NCBI GenBank assembly: GCA_022778805.1
Contig: JALFSN010000006.1
Location: forward strand, 89,008-153,007
DNA from: Arcanobacterium sp.
GTDB lineage: Bacteria > Actinomycetota > Actinomycetes > Actinomycetales > Actinomycetaceae
DNA length: 64,000 bases
Direction of reading: 5' to 3'
Below, piece after piece: positions 12,314 through 22,035 of the stretch. The position numbers were made by a program, and so were the translations under genes. Positions within the stretch are counted from its first letter, which is position 1, and each line of letters begins with the position of its first letter. Below the pieces are notes generated by a model. That model saw only the letters and a program-made list of their open reading frames with translations. It was not told where the DNA came from and did no database searches.

Positions 12314-13159
12314 TCACGATGCACGCCCTGGCCATTGCGCCCGTAAAAATCGCGGTGCTCCGGTGAGATCAGTGCCGGTAGACACCTGGACAAACCCAGC
12401 TGCCGTAGCAGCTGCGCACAGCGGGGCGGCCTGCTCGCTCGCATGTTCCATAATCAGCACGCCACCTCCTCGGAGCAGCCGCGCTGCACGCTCAACCACA
12501 GCAAGTGGAAACTCTAAACCAGCTTCACCTCCACCGAACAGAGCCATCTCAGGATCCTGGCGCACTTCCGGCGAAAGCTCATGGTACAGCGGCACATAGG
12601 GGGGATTCGAGATCACCATATCAAAGCGGCCTGCTTCAGCAATCTCTTGCTTCAATAGAGTTTCGGCATCGAGTGCATCCCCATGAAGAAAGGTGACGAC
12701 GTTGCCATACTTTGCGTTATTTCGCTGAGCTGAGGCAAACGCTTGAGCGCTTTTCTCAATTGCCCACACGCATGCACTCGAAACTTCCGTGGCAATCGCA
12801 AGCGCTATCGCGCCTGACCCTGTGCATAAATCGAGCACACGAGGCCGAGCGATTCCAGCAATCGCGTCAATACCAGCTTGTGCCACCATTTCCGTCTCCG
12901 GACGCACAATAAACACTCCAGGGCGCGATTCCAGCTCCAGGTAGCGGAAATACATCACGCCAAGAATATGCTGTAACGGCTCGCGGGCTGCACGGCGGGC
13001 AATTGACGTATCAAAATCTTCACCCGAATGCTGCGCAAACTTCGCCAGCTCCCGAGCATCATGCAGGCTCGATGCCACGCCCGCCTGCTCCAGTACGTGC
13101 GCAGCGTGTCTCACCCGCGGTTCAAAGCCTGCTGCCAGCATACTTTTCTCGTCCCACAC
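12314..13159 (-). CDS. prmC: Release factor glutamine methyltransferase PrmC
   Basis: A 281-residue SAM-dependent methylase that modifies the Gln of the GGQ motif in release factors. It has an N-terminal helical domain, the SAM-binding stretch DLCTGSGAIAL (110-120) and catalytic NPPY (185-188). The GTG at 13159 has GGAGAG at good distance; an internal ATG at 13141 is an alternative. It lies 54 nt after prfA, whose product it methylates. Confidence 0.94.
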   Translation of the reverse strand: MWDEKSMLAAGFEPRVRHAAHVLEQAGVASSLHDARELAKFAQHSGEDFDTSIARRAAREPLQHILGVMYFRYLELESRPGVFIVRPETEMVAQAGIDAIAGIARPRVLDLCTGSGAIALAIATEVSSACVWAIEKSAQAFASAQRNNAKYGNVVTFLHGDALDAETLLKQEIAEAGRFDMVISNPPYVPLYHELSPEVRQDPEMALFGGGEAGLEFPLAVVERAARLLRGGGVLIMEHASEQAAPLCAAATAAGFVQVSTGTDLTGAPRFLRAQWPGRAS

Positions 13160-13213
13160 GTCCGCTCTCCGCCGTCATTACTGCCCGCGCTGCTCCTTTG
13201 CAGCCACGCTCCA

Positions 13214-14347
13214 CTAGCGCTCTCCCACAGCTTCTAGTCTCTCGTTTTCATCCATGCGCTGCAGACTCTCAATCACGGGATCGAGCTCTCCGTCCATGAC
13301 GGCGTCAAGATTGTAGGCCTTATAGCCGCTGCGATGATCCGAGATGCGATTTTCCGGAAAATTGTACGTGCGCACCCGCTCGGAGCGGTCTACTGTGCGC
13401 ACCTGCGAACGCCGCTGCTCCGCCTCAGCTGCAGCTTGCTCTTCCAGCTGTTTCTGGCGCAAGCGGGCGCGCAAGACGCGCATGGCCGACTCGCGGTTTT
13501 TAATCTGAGATTTCTCGTCTTGCATAGAAACGGTGATGCCCGTAGGAAGATGGGTGATTCGCACTGCAGAATCAGTGGTATTCACAGACTGCCCACCTGG
13601 GCCGGAGGAGCGAAATACGTCGATCCGCAAATCCGAATCGGCAATCTCAATTTCGCCAGGGTCATCCACTTCGGCGAACACTAAAACGCCAGCTGCACTG
13701 GTGTGGATACGGCCTTGCGATTCCGTGACGGGCACTCGCTGTACGCGGTGCACTCCCGCCTCAAATTTCAGATGCGCCCAGACGCCATCTGCTGGATCGT
13801 CAGGCACGCCTTTGGCTCTAATCCCCACTTCCACATCTTTGTACCCACCTAGTTCGGTGCGCGTGCTGGAGAGAATCTGCCACGTCCATCCGTGCTTTTC
13901 CGTGTAGCGCTCGTACATACGCAGCAAATCAGCAGCAAAGAGCGCGCTCTCTTCCCCGCCTTCGCCAGCTTTCACTTCCAAGATCACATCTCGCGCATCG
14001 TCAGGATCACGAGGGATTAAAGCGTCGCGCAAATCGGCTGCCGCCGTCTCTAGACGCTCTTCCAGATCGGGAATTTCGTCTGCAAAAAGCGCCGCATCTT
14101 CTCCGCCCGCTTCCACAATATCGCGCATATCGGCGAGATCGCGCGCGGCTGCGGAGTATTTTTCATAGCGGCTCACCACTGCACCGAGCTGCGCATACTG
14201 ACGCCCCAAGGAACGCAGCTTATTCGGGTCTGCCAAAACCTCAGGGGAAGCCATCTGCCGTTCGATGTCTTTGTACTGAGCGAGCATCGCCTCAGCTGCA
14301 GAAAAATCTTCGTCAGCTACGCTCTGATGAGCTCCATTCTCCGCCAT
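13214..14347 (-). CDS. prfA: Peptide chain release factor 1
   Basis: A 377-residue RF1, terminating translation at UAA and UAG. The peptidyl-hydrolysis motif GGQ is at 251-253. The stop-codon recognition tripeptide is PVT (206-208, in [16 protein letters not shown]), equivalent to the P-x-T of RF1, which distinguishes it from RF2. The N-terminal helical domain is complete. It heads the prfA-prmC pair. Confidence 0.96.
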   Translation of the reverse strand: MAENGAHQSVADEDFSAAEAMLAQYKDIERQMASPEVLADPNKLRSLGRQYAQLGAVVSRYEKYSAAARDLADMRDIVEAGGEDAALFADEIPDLEERLETAAADLRDALIPRDPDDARDVILEVKAGEGGEESALFAADLLRMYERYTEKHGWTWQILSSTRTELGGYKDVEVGIRAKGVPDDPADGVWAHLKFEAGVHRVQRVPVTESQGRIHTSAAGVLVFAEVDDPGEIEIADSDLRIDVFRSSGPGGQSVNTTDSAVRITHLPTGITVSMQDEKSQIKNRESAMRVLRARLRQKQLEEQAAAEAEQRRSQVRTVDRSERVRTYNFPENRISDHRSGYKAYNLDAVMDGELDPVIESLQRMDENERLEAVGER

Positions 14348-14585
14348 TGCTCTTCTCTCTCATTCCAGATGCCGCGTGCATCTGCTCGCCGTATATCCCT
14401 CGGTATGTATTGCGTGCTGCGCAAACCGCGCGGTGCACACATGCGTGAGCGCAAACTCATACGTCACGTGCCATGCGTCACACGCACCGCTGTAAGCCTT
14501 TGCGCCGCGTACTACATACATCCCTACGCTACGCGACTGCGCCGCGCAACTGCGCCTCATGTTGCTAATGTTCTGCATACGCAAA

Positions 14586-14631
14586 GCGCCGGCGCTGCAC
14601 AGCTGTTAGTACAGCTAGCAGCAGCCGGCGC
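14586..14631 (-). terminator. Long imperfect hairpin after rpmE
   Basis: GCGCCGGC (14586-14593) pairs with 14624-14631, with an inner 6-bp AGCTGT/ACAGCT stem. It begins 12 nt downstream of the rpmE stop and is followed on the minus strand by only a short T-run. It probably separates rpmE from prfA expression. Confidence 0.6.
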
Positions 14632-14643
14632 CTTGTAAGAAAG

Positions 14644-14880
14644 CTACTTAGCCGCTTCGGCCTTAGCAGGCTTTGTCCGCTTGCCATAGCGAGCCTCAAA
14701 GCGAGCCACACGCCCACCAGTATCGAGAATCTTCTGCTTGCCGGTGTAGAACGGATGGCATGCAGAGCAGACATCCACGCGCAGATGATCGCCTGGATAC
14801 GTCGAGCGGGTCTGGAATTCATTACCGCACGTGCAGCTCACAGTGATGTCGTGATAGTCCGGATGGATTCCTTTTTTCAT
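14644..14880 (-). CDS. rpmE: 50S ribosomal protein bL31, zinc-binding type
   Basis: A 78-residue bL31. The start is the ATG at 14880, preceded by AAGGAG at 6 nt; the frame extends further upstream without support. Four cysteines (Cys16, Cys18, Cys38, Cys41) mark the zinc-containing C+ form, which zinc-limited bacteria replace with a C- paralogue. The Ala/Lys-rich tail is a lineage extension. In most relatives rho lies directly upstream; here four inserted elements intervene. Confidence 0.96.
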   Translation of the reverse strand: MKKGIHPDYHDITVSCTCGNEFQTRSTYPGDHLRVDVCSACHPFYTGKQKILDTGGRVARFEARYGKRTKPAKAEAAK

Positions 14881-15077
14881 GTTTACTCCTTGGATCGTTT
14901 TATGCCCTGGGTCCACTGCGCAGCTCTCGCTCTCTATGGCGAGGTGGCCTTTCTAACGGCGAGTGGTGAACCAGCAGCCGACGTTCAATTAAACCACGCT
15001 CGCGCGGAATTATTCCACTTCGGCACCTGTGACAGTAACGACCTCTCGATGCTCAATCCTGCCTCAACGGCATTGAT

Positions 15078-16124
15078 CTACCAGAACATACTCATAATGC
15101 TGCTTGCGACGGAGTGGCCAACGATAGTGCTGCACACGAGCAACACTAAGAACATGATAAACATCCAAATCCAGTAGCCAACAGCAAAGCCATAGGCGGT
15201 GGACTTCTCAGTCTTAGTGAAATCATCGAGCGCCTCGTGCGTCATAAGCTCCGACATAAATAGTCCGCCGAAGAAAAAGACGAGCAGCACCGCAACCAGC
15301 AGGCCAGTGAGAACTGGTATGGGCAGTAGAGAAATCACGAAAAGTGCGGCAATTGCAAACGAGGGTAAAACGAGGCCGGTTGCAACAAAGTTGGCTGCTT
15401 CGGTGAACTTGATTTCCTGCTTGTAGAAACTCGCAGTGGCTTTCACCAATGCCGCCCGAGCCAGCACCAACAGCGCCGTTAGCAAAGTAAACACAAAGTA
15501 GCACAGGAACCAGTACCCAAAGGTCAGCACCGAATAGGGAGACATATTGCCCATGCCGAAACTTGAAGAGAAACGATTAATGAAGCTGCCAGCCGAGATA
15601 CCTGGGAAACGAGCTACCAGCGTCGCCGAGGCTAAGCCAAACAGCAGCGAGAATACCAGCAGCATCACCCACCACCAGGCTGAATACTGCTGGTTATCTC
15701 GCACAGTCTTTTTAGCATCTTTATGGATTCCCTGGAGAGTGGGAATGATGTTTTGCAATGCCAACACAAAATCCGAGGTGGGAGGCTTCGGCTGGGTATA
15801 CTGCCCATACATCCCCTGCTGACTAGGTTGTGGCTGCCCGTATGGAGCCGGCTGACCAGGCTGGAACATTGGTTGCGCAGGAATGGGCTGTGCCGGCATT
15901 GGCTGTGCCGGCTGCCCGCCGTATGGCTGGCCAGGCTGTGCAGGAATGGGTTGAGCCGGAATAGGTTGTGGAGGCACAGGTTGAGCAAAATTGACCGGAG
16001 GAGGCACAGGGGCACCAAGACCTGGCTGCGGCGGCATCGGAGGAACTGGCGCAGCGTCATGTTCTGGAACGTGGGGTTCGGGCCCATCAGCATTGTTGAT
16101 TGGTGTATTGTTTTCGCTAGTCAT
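15078..16124 (-). CDS. Multi-pass membrane protein with Pro/Gln-rich N-terminus
   Basis: I do not recognise a named family. The first ~115 residues are low-complexity Pro/Gln/Ala (repeated PAQPIPAQP and PVPPMPPQP-like units) and presumably cytoplasmic. The remaining ~230 residues contain about five or six hydrophobic helices (for example WWWVMLLVFSLLFGLASATL and LLVAVLLVFFFGGLFM). AAAGGTGA precedes the ATG. The tail resembles that of the next gene, and a 24-nt stretch is identical between them. A role in envelope organisation is only a guess. Confidence 0.7.
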   Translation of the reverse strand: MTSENNTPINNADGPEPHVPEHDAAPVPPMPPQPGLGAPVPPPVNFAQPVPPQPIPAQPIPAQPGQPYGGQPAQPMPAQPIPAQPMFQPGQPAPYGQPQPSQQGMYGQYTQPKPPTSDFVLALQNIIPTLQGIHKDAKKTVRDNQQYSAWWWVMLLVFSLLFGLASATLVARFPGISAGSFINRFSSSFGMGNMSPYSVLTFGYWFLCYFVFTLLTALLVLARAALVKATASFYKQEIKFTEAANFVATGLVLPSFAIAALFVISLLPIPVLTGLLVAVLLVFFFGGLFMSELMTHEALDDFTKTEKSTAYGFAVGYWIWMFIMFLVLLVCSTIVGHSVASSIMSMFW

Positions 16125-16197
16125 CGCGTCACCTTTCGCATAAAGACATCCGGCGTTATTTTAACCTAGTAGTCAGTTATTTTTCAGTAAGTTCCAA

Positions 16198-16571
16198 TTA
16201 TTTTTCGGTAAAATCCAGTTTTGTCTTAATAATCCGAACGAGAGACTCATCGGGCCACTGCTGGCTAATCGTGCCGTCACGGACGGCGTCAAGTATCCCC
16301 TCGTAGGCGGCATCAAAATCAGCAGGCATTAAAATCATATCGATACCAGCCTGGAAAGAAGCCACCGCCGCTTCACTGTGCGAATCTTCAGCCGTGGAGC
16401 CGTGCCGCCCTCCTCATCGACACAGGTAAACAGCGACAACCCGAGGAGTCCCAGGCTGGTTTCCTGCATAGCCTCCACCATCTGCTTGATCTACTGCGGA
16501 GTGTCGAGATTAGCCGCCGAGCCAGAGGTATTTCAGCCCCGCGGCACTGGCTAAACTAGTCAGCTTATTCA
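16198..16571 (-). pseudogene. Decayed family-3 glycoside hydrolase (NagZ-like) remnant
   Basis: Two blocks typical of GH3 beta-N-acetylhexosaminidases survive on the minus strand. One, about 16400-16530, reads SAANLDTPQ, stop, IKQMVEAMQ...LFTCVDEEGGTAPRL. The other, 16198-16395, reads SEAAVASFQAGIDMILMPAD, then FDAAYEGILDAVRDGTIS...RIIKTKL and a stop. They are in different frames, interrupted by stops, and the 100-plus residues that should lie between DEEGG and AGIDMILMP, including the catalytic region, are missing. NagZ removes GlcNAc from peptidoglycan fragments. The copy is certainly inactive. It occupies most of the 633-bp gap between the two proline-rich genes. Confidence 0.8.
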
Positions 16572-16757
16572 TCTCGGTTTGGTCTTTCCCCCTTGCAGTT
16601 GCTCAACCTTCTTGATTGTCTCACTCAGGCTTTCATAATCCAACGCATGGAAAACCGTTTCCTCGCCGTTGGCGTTTTTTAATCCTGGATTGTTGGCGCC
16701 CAAATGTGCATCCCGCGCACTTCCAAGCGCAGCTACGAGCTGCCGCAGAATGGTCGC
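16572..16757 (-). other. 62-codon open extension after the PQQ-protein stop
   Basis: Directly after the TAG of the next gene the frame stays open for 62 codons to a TGA at 16569-16571, encoding a plausible non-repetitive sequence (ALGSARDAHLGANNPGLKN, then GEETVFHALDYESLSETIKK). It may be the former C-terminus of that protein cut off by a nonsense mutation, part of the decayed glycosidase locus, or chance. Confidence 0.35.
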
Positions 16758-18671
16758 CTATTTATCCACTACTATGCCATCAACGATGGTGTAATAAGAA
16801 TCTGTATCCTCAGAGAATCGCATCGTGTACAAGTGGCTTCCGCCCAAACGAATTGGGATAGAGTGGGTAGCTCGCGAGGGATCAACGTCCAACTTCGGCG
16901 AAATCGACCAGACTTTTCCTTTGGGGGAGTACGCCGTCAGCGTCCCTTTTGAGCCTTCCTCCGTATACGTGATGAGGCCATCAGACCATGGGAAAACTCC
17001 CGAATACGCCCCGCTCAAATCGCCGATGGGAATATCCAGTTCTTCACCCGTCTCGGCAGATAGCACCGTAGTTTTCCTATCGGTACCGACCAATACAATA
17101 TACCGACTATCCCACGAGTATATCCGCGCCTCTATCTGCTTCTCCCACAGTTTCTCCCCTGCGGTATCACGAACCCCCACCATAGTGGAAACAAATGAGT
17201 CCCCATGAGTTTGCCCACCATCAACCAGGAATCTATCATCACTGATCGGCATGACCTCATATTCATCTCCGCCTGAGTATGAGCCACTATTTGAGTTTGA
17301 TTCACTGCGAGCCGTGAACTCCTCTACCCATTTAAGGCTCTCCCCAGAATCGGCACGCAGCAATAGATCTTTCCCTCCAGCACCTGTTTGGCACCATAGG
17401 CTCACATACCCGTATTCAAAGACACCACTCATACGGCAGTTATCTTCTGATTTTTCCCATACCTTCTCTTTCATCGTAGGGTCAGAATACAGCGTGATGC
17501 TATGCTCCGTACCACGCGCGACGCGTCCCTGACCACCGAAAAGCAAAAAGACATCCTCCCCATCTGCCTCGTCATGGAACTCTCCTACGCTCTCACCTGT
17601 GTGCACATTGACGAACGCATATTGACGATCCGATTTATCATCATGCTCTATCCGGCAGTAAATTTGTAGATAATCACCAGCACCAATACCCGTAGAAACT
17701 TCGCCGCTACAGCCGAGATCCTTGGCACTCTTCCGCCACAATTCTTGATCCCGAACGGCATCCACAGCCCAGACCTCGTTCGAGCTCTCGCTCGAATACA
17801 CCACGATGCCATCCACGCCGGAAATGGTCGAGTCATCAGCACCTTGAGAGGCACTAATACTCTTCACCTGCGGCTCCCGAGCTAAACCGGCCACCACATT
17901 AGCACTAGCATCCGGCTTGAGCACAAACCACCACAGCAGCGCCGCGGCCCCAGCCAGCACGGCTAACGCTGCTAGCACACTTACAAGCACAATCAGACCT
18001 TTATGAGACTTCTTCTTCACAGCCTCACCAGTTGCTCCGGCTGCCTGAGCTTCCTGAGCTGCCCGAGCAGCTTTAGCAGCCCGCCGCGCCTTCTTCCTTG
18101 ACATAGCCTGATTTGGTGGCACCACAGGATATCCAGTCGGAGGAGGATATGCACCCACAGGCTGCGGAGGGTATGCTCCAGGCGGAGGATACATGCCACC
18201 AGCGGCAGGAGACGAATACTGCTGCGAAGGCGGATACTGCCCCTGCGCATTCGGATAGTAGGCCTGCGGATATTGCGGCACCTGCGGAACCTGCCCTGAC
18301 TGTGAATAAGGCTGCTGATAAGCCCCTGAAGGCACACCCTGCGAATATGGCGAAGGCGGATACTGTCCCTGTGCGGGTGAATACTGGCCTTGCACACCCG
18401 CATATTGCGGCGGTACACCTTGATCAGACACAAACCCCGCACTCTGAGAGGGATCAGATTGATCAGGCCGAGCTACCCGCGGCGGCATCGGAGGAACTGG
18501 CGGATACGTATTACCAGTGAGCTGAGCCGTCCCACTATCTTCTGCAACGCCACGATCCGGCACATCGGGCGCACCATAAGAAGCAGGCGAGTCTACGCCA
18601 GCTCCACTATCCATATTTTCAGATGGTGCAGATTCGCCGTTATTGATATTCTCATCATCTATACTTCGCAT
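16758..18671 (-). CDS. Single-pass membrane protein with PQQ-like beta-propeller
   Basis: A 637-residue protein. Residues 1-200 are Pro/Gln/Tyr/Gly-rich (QGQYPPSQQYS, GAYPPPTGYP) and end in a Lys/Arg/Ala-rich stretch (SRKKARRAAKAARAAQEAQA). One membrane helix follows (LIVLVSVLAALAVLAGAAALLWW). The ~370-residue extracellular part has repeated blades of the PQQ/WD type (GIVVYSSESSNEVWAVDAVR, VGVRDTAGEKLWEK). The topology suggests an intracellular disordered tail and an outer sensor or scaffold domain. No ligand can be named. The C-terminus may be shortened (see the open extension after the stop). Confidence 0.75.
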   Translation of the reverse strand: MRSIDDENINNGESAPSENMDSGAGVDSPASYGAPDVPDRGVAEDSGTAQLTGNTYPPVPPMPPRVARPDQSDPSQSAGFVSDQGVPPQYAGVQGQYSPAQGQYPPSPYSQGVPSGAYQQPYSQSGQVPQVPQYPQAYYPNAQGQYPPSQQYSSPAAGGMYPPPGAYPPQPVGAYPPPTGYPVVPPNQAMSRKKARRAAKAARAAQEAQAAGATGEAVKKKSHKGLIVLVSVLAALAVLAGAAALLWWFVLKPDASANVVAGLAREPQVKSISASQGADDSTISGVDGIVVYSSESSNEVWAVDAVRDQELWRKSAKDLGCSGEVSTGIGAGDYLQIYCRIEHDDKSDRQYAFVNVHTGESVGEFHDEADGEDVFLLFGGQGRVARGTEHSITLYSDPTMKEKVWEKSEDNCRMSGVFEYGYVSLWCQTGAGGKDLLLRADSGESLKWVEEFTARSESNSNSGSYSGGDEYEVMPISDDRFLVDGGQTHGDSFVSTMVGVRDTAGEKLWEKQIEARIYSWDSRYIVLVGTDRKTTVLSAETGEELDIPIGDLSGAYSGVFPWSDGLITYTEEGSKGTLTAYSPKGKVWSISPKLDVDPSRATHSIPIRLGGSHLYTMRFSEDTDSYYTIVDGIVVDK

Positions 18672-18797
18672 TGTGGCACCCCCGCTGCCATCAAAATTAA
18701 TTTACCGTTATTTCAAACTAGGGCTGAACAACGCCAGAGAGCTCAATAGCCAGGCGCTGAGTAGGCAGGACTTTACTCTGCTTACTCAGTGTGGCAC

Positions 18798-19871
18798 TCA
18801 CTCGGTATGGCGAGCCTGATACTGCTCCAATTCGCGCCGATACTGTGCATATTTGGCGTAGTATTCCTGCCAGGCTCGCTCCTGCTCCGGCGTGAGATCG
18901 CCCGTTGGGCGCTGCATAGGAGCCGCTTCAAACGAGCTGGCATTGCCAGCAGCGCTCGGCGTCACCACTGGTTGCGGCGCAACGTTGCCGTGTACAGCTG
19001 CTTCGGGTACCTGCGTTCCAAACTGCCCCGCCGTAGCAAACTGACCACTAGGCTGTGCCATCGTATGCAGCCGTTTCATGCGCGCGCGACGCACAAGGAG
19101 CGCAATCACTAGAGCTGCTACCGCCGCCAGCGCCACACCAGCAGCGGCAATTCCCGCAATGGCTCCGCCAGATAGAGCCTTGCCTTCTGGCTCGGCAGGA
19201 CTCACAATTCCCTCAGCTCTACCGATCGGCTGCGCCCCATCTTCCGCCGTAATAACGAGATCAGAAATCTTCTGATGCATCGCATCAAAGGTCACGCTAT
19301 TGCCGTTAATTTTCGCGTCTTTCCAACTCACACTGGTAACCGGCGCGGGCATAGTGATGGTCGTCAGCAGTGTTTGTTCAAGGAGCTCATCTGCTCCGTC
19401 CAAGCCTATTGCGCCGAATATCGCTGAATAAATATCTCCTATGCTAACTCCAGAGCCTGCACCCCCTCCATCTGCAGAAAGAGTCCAAACAGAGCCATCG
19501 TGATCCAGTTCAAATCCATAACTATAGATGTTATAGTCCTGGTTAATAATGCATCTGATCTCATCGTTCGTGGAATTATCCTGCACGTCGAGATAGCGTT
19601 CCCAATCCTGCATAGTGGAATTCGCATTAAGTAAATCGGCACAGTTGCGTGGCTCCTGCAAAGCGCTAGCATCGAGATCTCCAGCACCTTTAGCCATTCC
19701 TTTAGCGAGCTTTATCCATTTTGCATAATCGCTGTGAGCCACCTGTATTTCATAGCTCATCGTGGCAGAATCTTCATCGTGGATGGCTAGCTCCACTCCC
19801 GCTTTGCAGCCGGAAAGTGCCAACAGTAGCGTCGCTACCAACGTTAACAAACGGATATGAGTGCGCGGCAT
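18798..19871 (-). CDS. LppM-like lipoprotein with C-terminal membrane anchor
   Basis: A 357-residue protein. The signal peptide ends in the lipobox LSGC (Cys22). The mature start (GVELAIHDEDSATMSYEIQV) and overall layout resemble the LppM/DUF3153 family of Actinobacteria. A C-terminal helix (GAIAGIAAAGVALAAVAALVIALL) and basic stop-transfer are followed by a cytoplasmic tail ending in a short coiled coil. GGGAGGGAA precedes the ATG. Mycobacterial LppM affects cell-surface lipids and phagosome traffic; here the role is unknown. Confidence 0.75.
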   Translation of the reverse strand: MPRTHIRLLTLVATLLLALSGCKAGVELAIHDEDSATMSYEIQVAHSDYAKWIKLAKGMAKGAGDLDASALQEPRNCADLLNANSTMQDWERYLDVQDNSTNDEIRCIINQDYNIYSYGFELDHDGSVWTLSADGGGAGSGVSIGDIYSAIFGAIGLDGADELLEQTLLTTITMPAPVTSVSWKDAKINGNSVTFDAMHQKISDLVITAEDGAQPIGRAEGIVSPAEPEGKALSGGAIAGIAAAGVALAAVAALVIALLVRRARMKRLHTMAQPSGQFATAGQFGTQVPEAAVHGNVAPQPVVTPSAAGNASSFEAAPMQRPTGDLTPEQERAWQEYYAKYAQYRRELEQYQARHTE

Positions 19872-19946
19872 AAAGGTTCCCTCCCTGTTTCTTCAGCTCA
19901 TCCATATCGTACCCGACAGCCGAGAGATATGCGGAGAAACGGAAAA

Positions 19947-19986
19947 GGTGGGATAAGTGCAGAAATACAACCGCCCTTATCCCACC
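19947..19986 (-). terminator. Rho-independent terminator after rho
   Basis: On the minus strand GGTGGGATAAG and CTTATCCCACC form a perfect 11-bp stem with an 18-nt loop, followed by TTTT. It starts 17 nt downstream of the rho stop and is the clearest intrinsic terminator in the window. Confidence 0.8.
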
Positions 19987-20002
19987 GAGCTATCTCGCTG
20001 CG

Positions 20003-21727
20003 TTACTCCACCGATTGCATCCCGCGCACGACGCTTACGAGGAAGTCTTTGTTGGCATCCGTCTTGCGCAGTCGGCCAAGCAGATAATCTGAGGCTTCCT
20101 GTACGTCGAGAGTGCCCAAGGCGCGGCGCAGATGCCAGACGATCTTCAGCTCTTCAGGGGAGAAGAGCAACTCTTCACGGCGAGTGCCGGAGGCATTCAC
20201 GTCTACTGCAGGGAAGATACGCCGGTCGGCAAGCTGCCGCGAGAGCCGTAGCTCCATATTGCCTGTGCCCTTGAACTCTTCAAAGATGACTTCATCCATC
20301 TTTGAGCCAGTCTCCACCAGAGCCGAGGCAATGATCGTGAGCGAACCGCCATTTTCGATATTGCGAGCTGCACCAAAGAACTTCTTCGGCGGATAGAGAG
20401 CAGCTGCATCCACACCGCCCGTGAGGATACGGCCGCTCGCCGGCACGGCGAGATTGTATGCACGCGAAAGTCGGGTGAGCGAATCAAGCAAAATCACCAC
20501 GTCCTGACCAAGCTCCACCAGGCGTTTAGCTCGCTCCACCGCCAGTTCCGAGACCGTGGTGTGATCTGAAGCTGGGCGATCAAACGTCGAAGCGATCACC
20601 TCTCCACGCACCAACCGCTGCATGTCGGTGACTTCTTCTGGGCGCTCATCGACGAGCACCACCATCAAGTGCACCTCAGGATTATTCTTTGCAATCGCCA
20701 TCGCCAGCTGTTGCATAATCACTGTCTTGCCAGCCTTGGGCGGCGAGACAATCAGACCGCGTTGGCCTTTACCAATCGGCGCTACGAGATCAATCACGCG
20801 CGTCGTCAATGCATTCTTGGTCGTTTCTACGCGCAGCATCTCCTGCGGATAGAGCGGCGTGAGCTTGTTGAAATCTGGGCGCTGCAGCGACTCTTCGGGA
20901 GAGAGCCCGTTGATAGCTGTGATCTCCACGAGCGGATTGTATTTGTGCTGGCGCTGCCCACGGCGATTCGGGCTATCAGCCAGCGAGCGCACCGCCCCTA
21001 CGATGGCATCTCCTCGGCGCAAGCCATACTTTTTAATGATCTGGCTGCTCACGTAAGCATCAGATTTTCCGGGCAAATACCCACCCGTGCGCAGATAGGA
21101 ATTCGTGCCGGAAATATCGAGGATTCCAGCCACCGGCAGCAGCACATCCTCATTCTCATGGGAGCGATCATCCGTTTCCACATCAGTGTGCACCGTCTCA
21201 GCATTATCCGTCCCCATGCCGTTATGCCGTTCACGCCGATCCGTGCGCTCAGTGCGCTCACGCCGATTTCCTGCCGTACGCCGTTCACGCCGATCTGTGC
21301 GCTCGCCAGATTCGCTTTCGTCAGAATCTGTCTGTTCGGCGTCTGCTTCACGTGCGCGCCCATGAGTCAATTCATTCACGGCGGAAGCAGCGTCGTGACG
21401 ACGATTTCGCCGGCCTTGTGCCTTTCGCTGCGCCGCTTCTCCGATAGCTTCCAGTGCCGCCGCTTTTTCGGCGTCATCTAGCTGTGGTTGCTCAGCTTCT
21501 GCTTGCCGTACAGCAGTGGGTTCTGCCGCAGCAGCCGGCTGCTCTGCAGCAGCTCGACTCCGCCGCTTCCGCGTCACAAAAGGCGCGCCAGAGGCTTTAA
21601 TCGCATCAATATAATCCGTTTTTCGGGCTTTCGGGCCAAGGTCAATACCCATTTGGGCAGCAAGGGTTTTAATATCTGCCACGCGCATCGCATTGAGCGC
21701 GCTGACTGAGAGTGGCTTATCGCTCAC
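20003..21727 (-). CDS. rho: Transcription termination factor Rho
   Basis: A hexameric RNA helicase, 574 residues from the chosen GTG (GGAAGGA at 5 nt); the frame is open to a TTG at 21766. A SAP-like N-terminus ([20 protein letters not shown]) is followed by an actinobacterial insert of about 150 residues rich in Arg/Glu/Asp ([13 protein letters not shown]). Then come the cold-shock RNA-binding domain and the ATPase core with Walker A PPKAGKT, Walker B ([16 protein letters not shown]) and the Q/R-loop regions. The rich insert is typical of high-GC Gram-positive Rho and adds RNA affinity. A strong intrinsic terminator follows the gene. Confidence 0.96.
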   Translation of the reverse strand: MSDKPLSVSALNAMRVADIKTLAAQMGIDLGPKARKTDYIDAIKASGAPFVTRKRRSRAAAEQPAAAAEPTAVRQAEAEQPQLDDAEKAAALEAIGEAAQRKAQGRRNRRHDAASAVNELTHGRAREADAEQTDSDESESGERTDRRERRTAGNRRERTERTDRRERHNGMGTDNAETVHTDVETDDRSHENEDVLLPVAGILDISGTNSYLRTGGYLPGKSDAYVSSQIIKKYGLRRGDAIVGAVRSLADSPNRRGQRQHKYNPLVEITAINGLSPEESLQRPDFNKLTPLYPQEMLRVETTKNALTTRVIDLVAPIGKGQRGLIVSPPKAGKTVIMQQLAMAIAKNNPEVHLMVVLVDERPEEVTDMQRLVRGEVIASTFDRPASDHTTVSELAVERAKRLVELGQDVVILLDSLTRLSRAYNLAVPASGRILTGGVDAAALYPPKKFFGAARNIENGGSLTIIASALVETGSKMDEVIFEEFKGTGNMELRLSRQLADRRIFPAVDVNASGTRREELLFSPEELKIVWHLRRALGTLDVQEASDYLLGRLRKTDANKDFLVSVVRGMQSVE

Positions 21728-22035
21728 GAGGTTCCTTCCTCGGGTGCCAAACGGCACATATTTCAATGGTTAATCGCCGCAGAGCGCACAGCAGCGCACG
21801 CGAACGAATCTATCTGGTTTGTCGGAACAGCACTCACTAACGTGTATCTACAGCCGACTCTGCTCACCGAGCAGCGAGAAAGCCACGTTCAACACCGCGC
21901 ACTTTCTCCGCGCCTTATTGTACACTCTCCGAGCCAGAATACTGAAAATGAGTCCTACGCCATACTGACGCGAGCTAACTGCTCGTTCACAGTCCCGTTA
22001 GTTACGGCGTCATCAGTTGCGGCACATCAGCGCCA
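21728..22035 (-). promoter_or_regulatory. 308-bp rho leader/promoter region
   Basis: No gene is seen here. On the minus strand a -10-like TACAAT lies at 21922-21917, predicting a rho mRNA leader of roughly 180 nt. Long leaders allow Rho autoregulation in other bacteria, but no specific structure was identified. CATCAG recurs three times near 22008-22038, close to the thrB stop. Confidence 0.4.

Noticed and set aside
14348..14643. Possible small gene or tRNA in the prfA-rpmE gap
   Set aside because: No cloverleaf or conserved T-loop was found; the region holds the rpmE hairpin and prfA leader only.
20669..21481. 270-codon plus-strand open frame opposite rho
   Set aside because: It mirrors the Arg/Glu-rich insert and core of rho; no ribosome-binding site or family resemblance.
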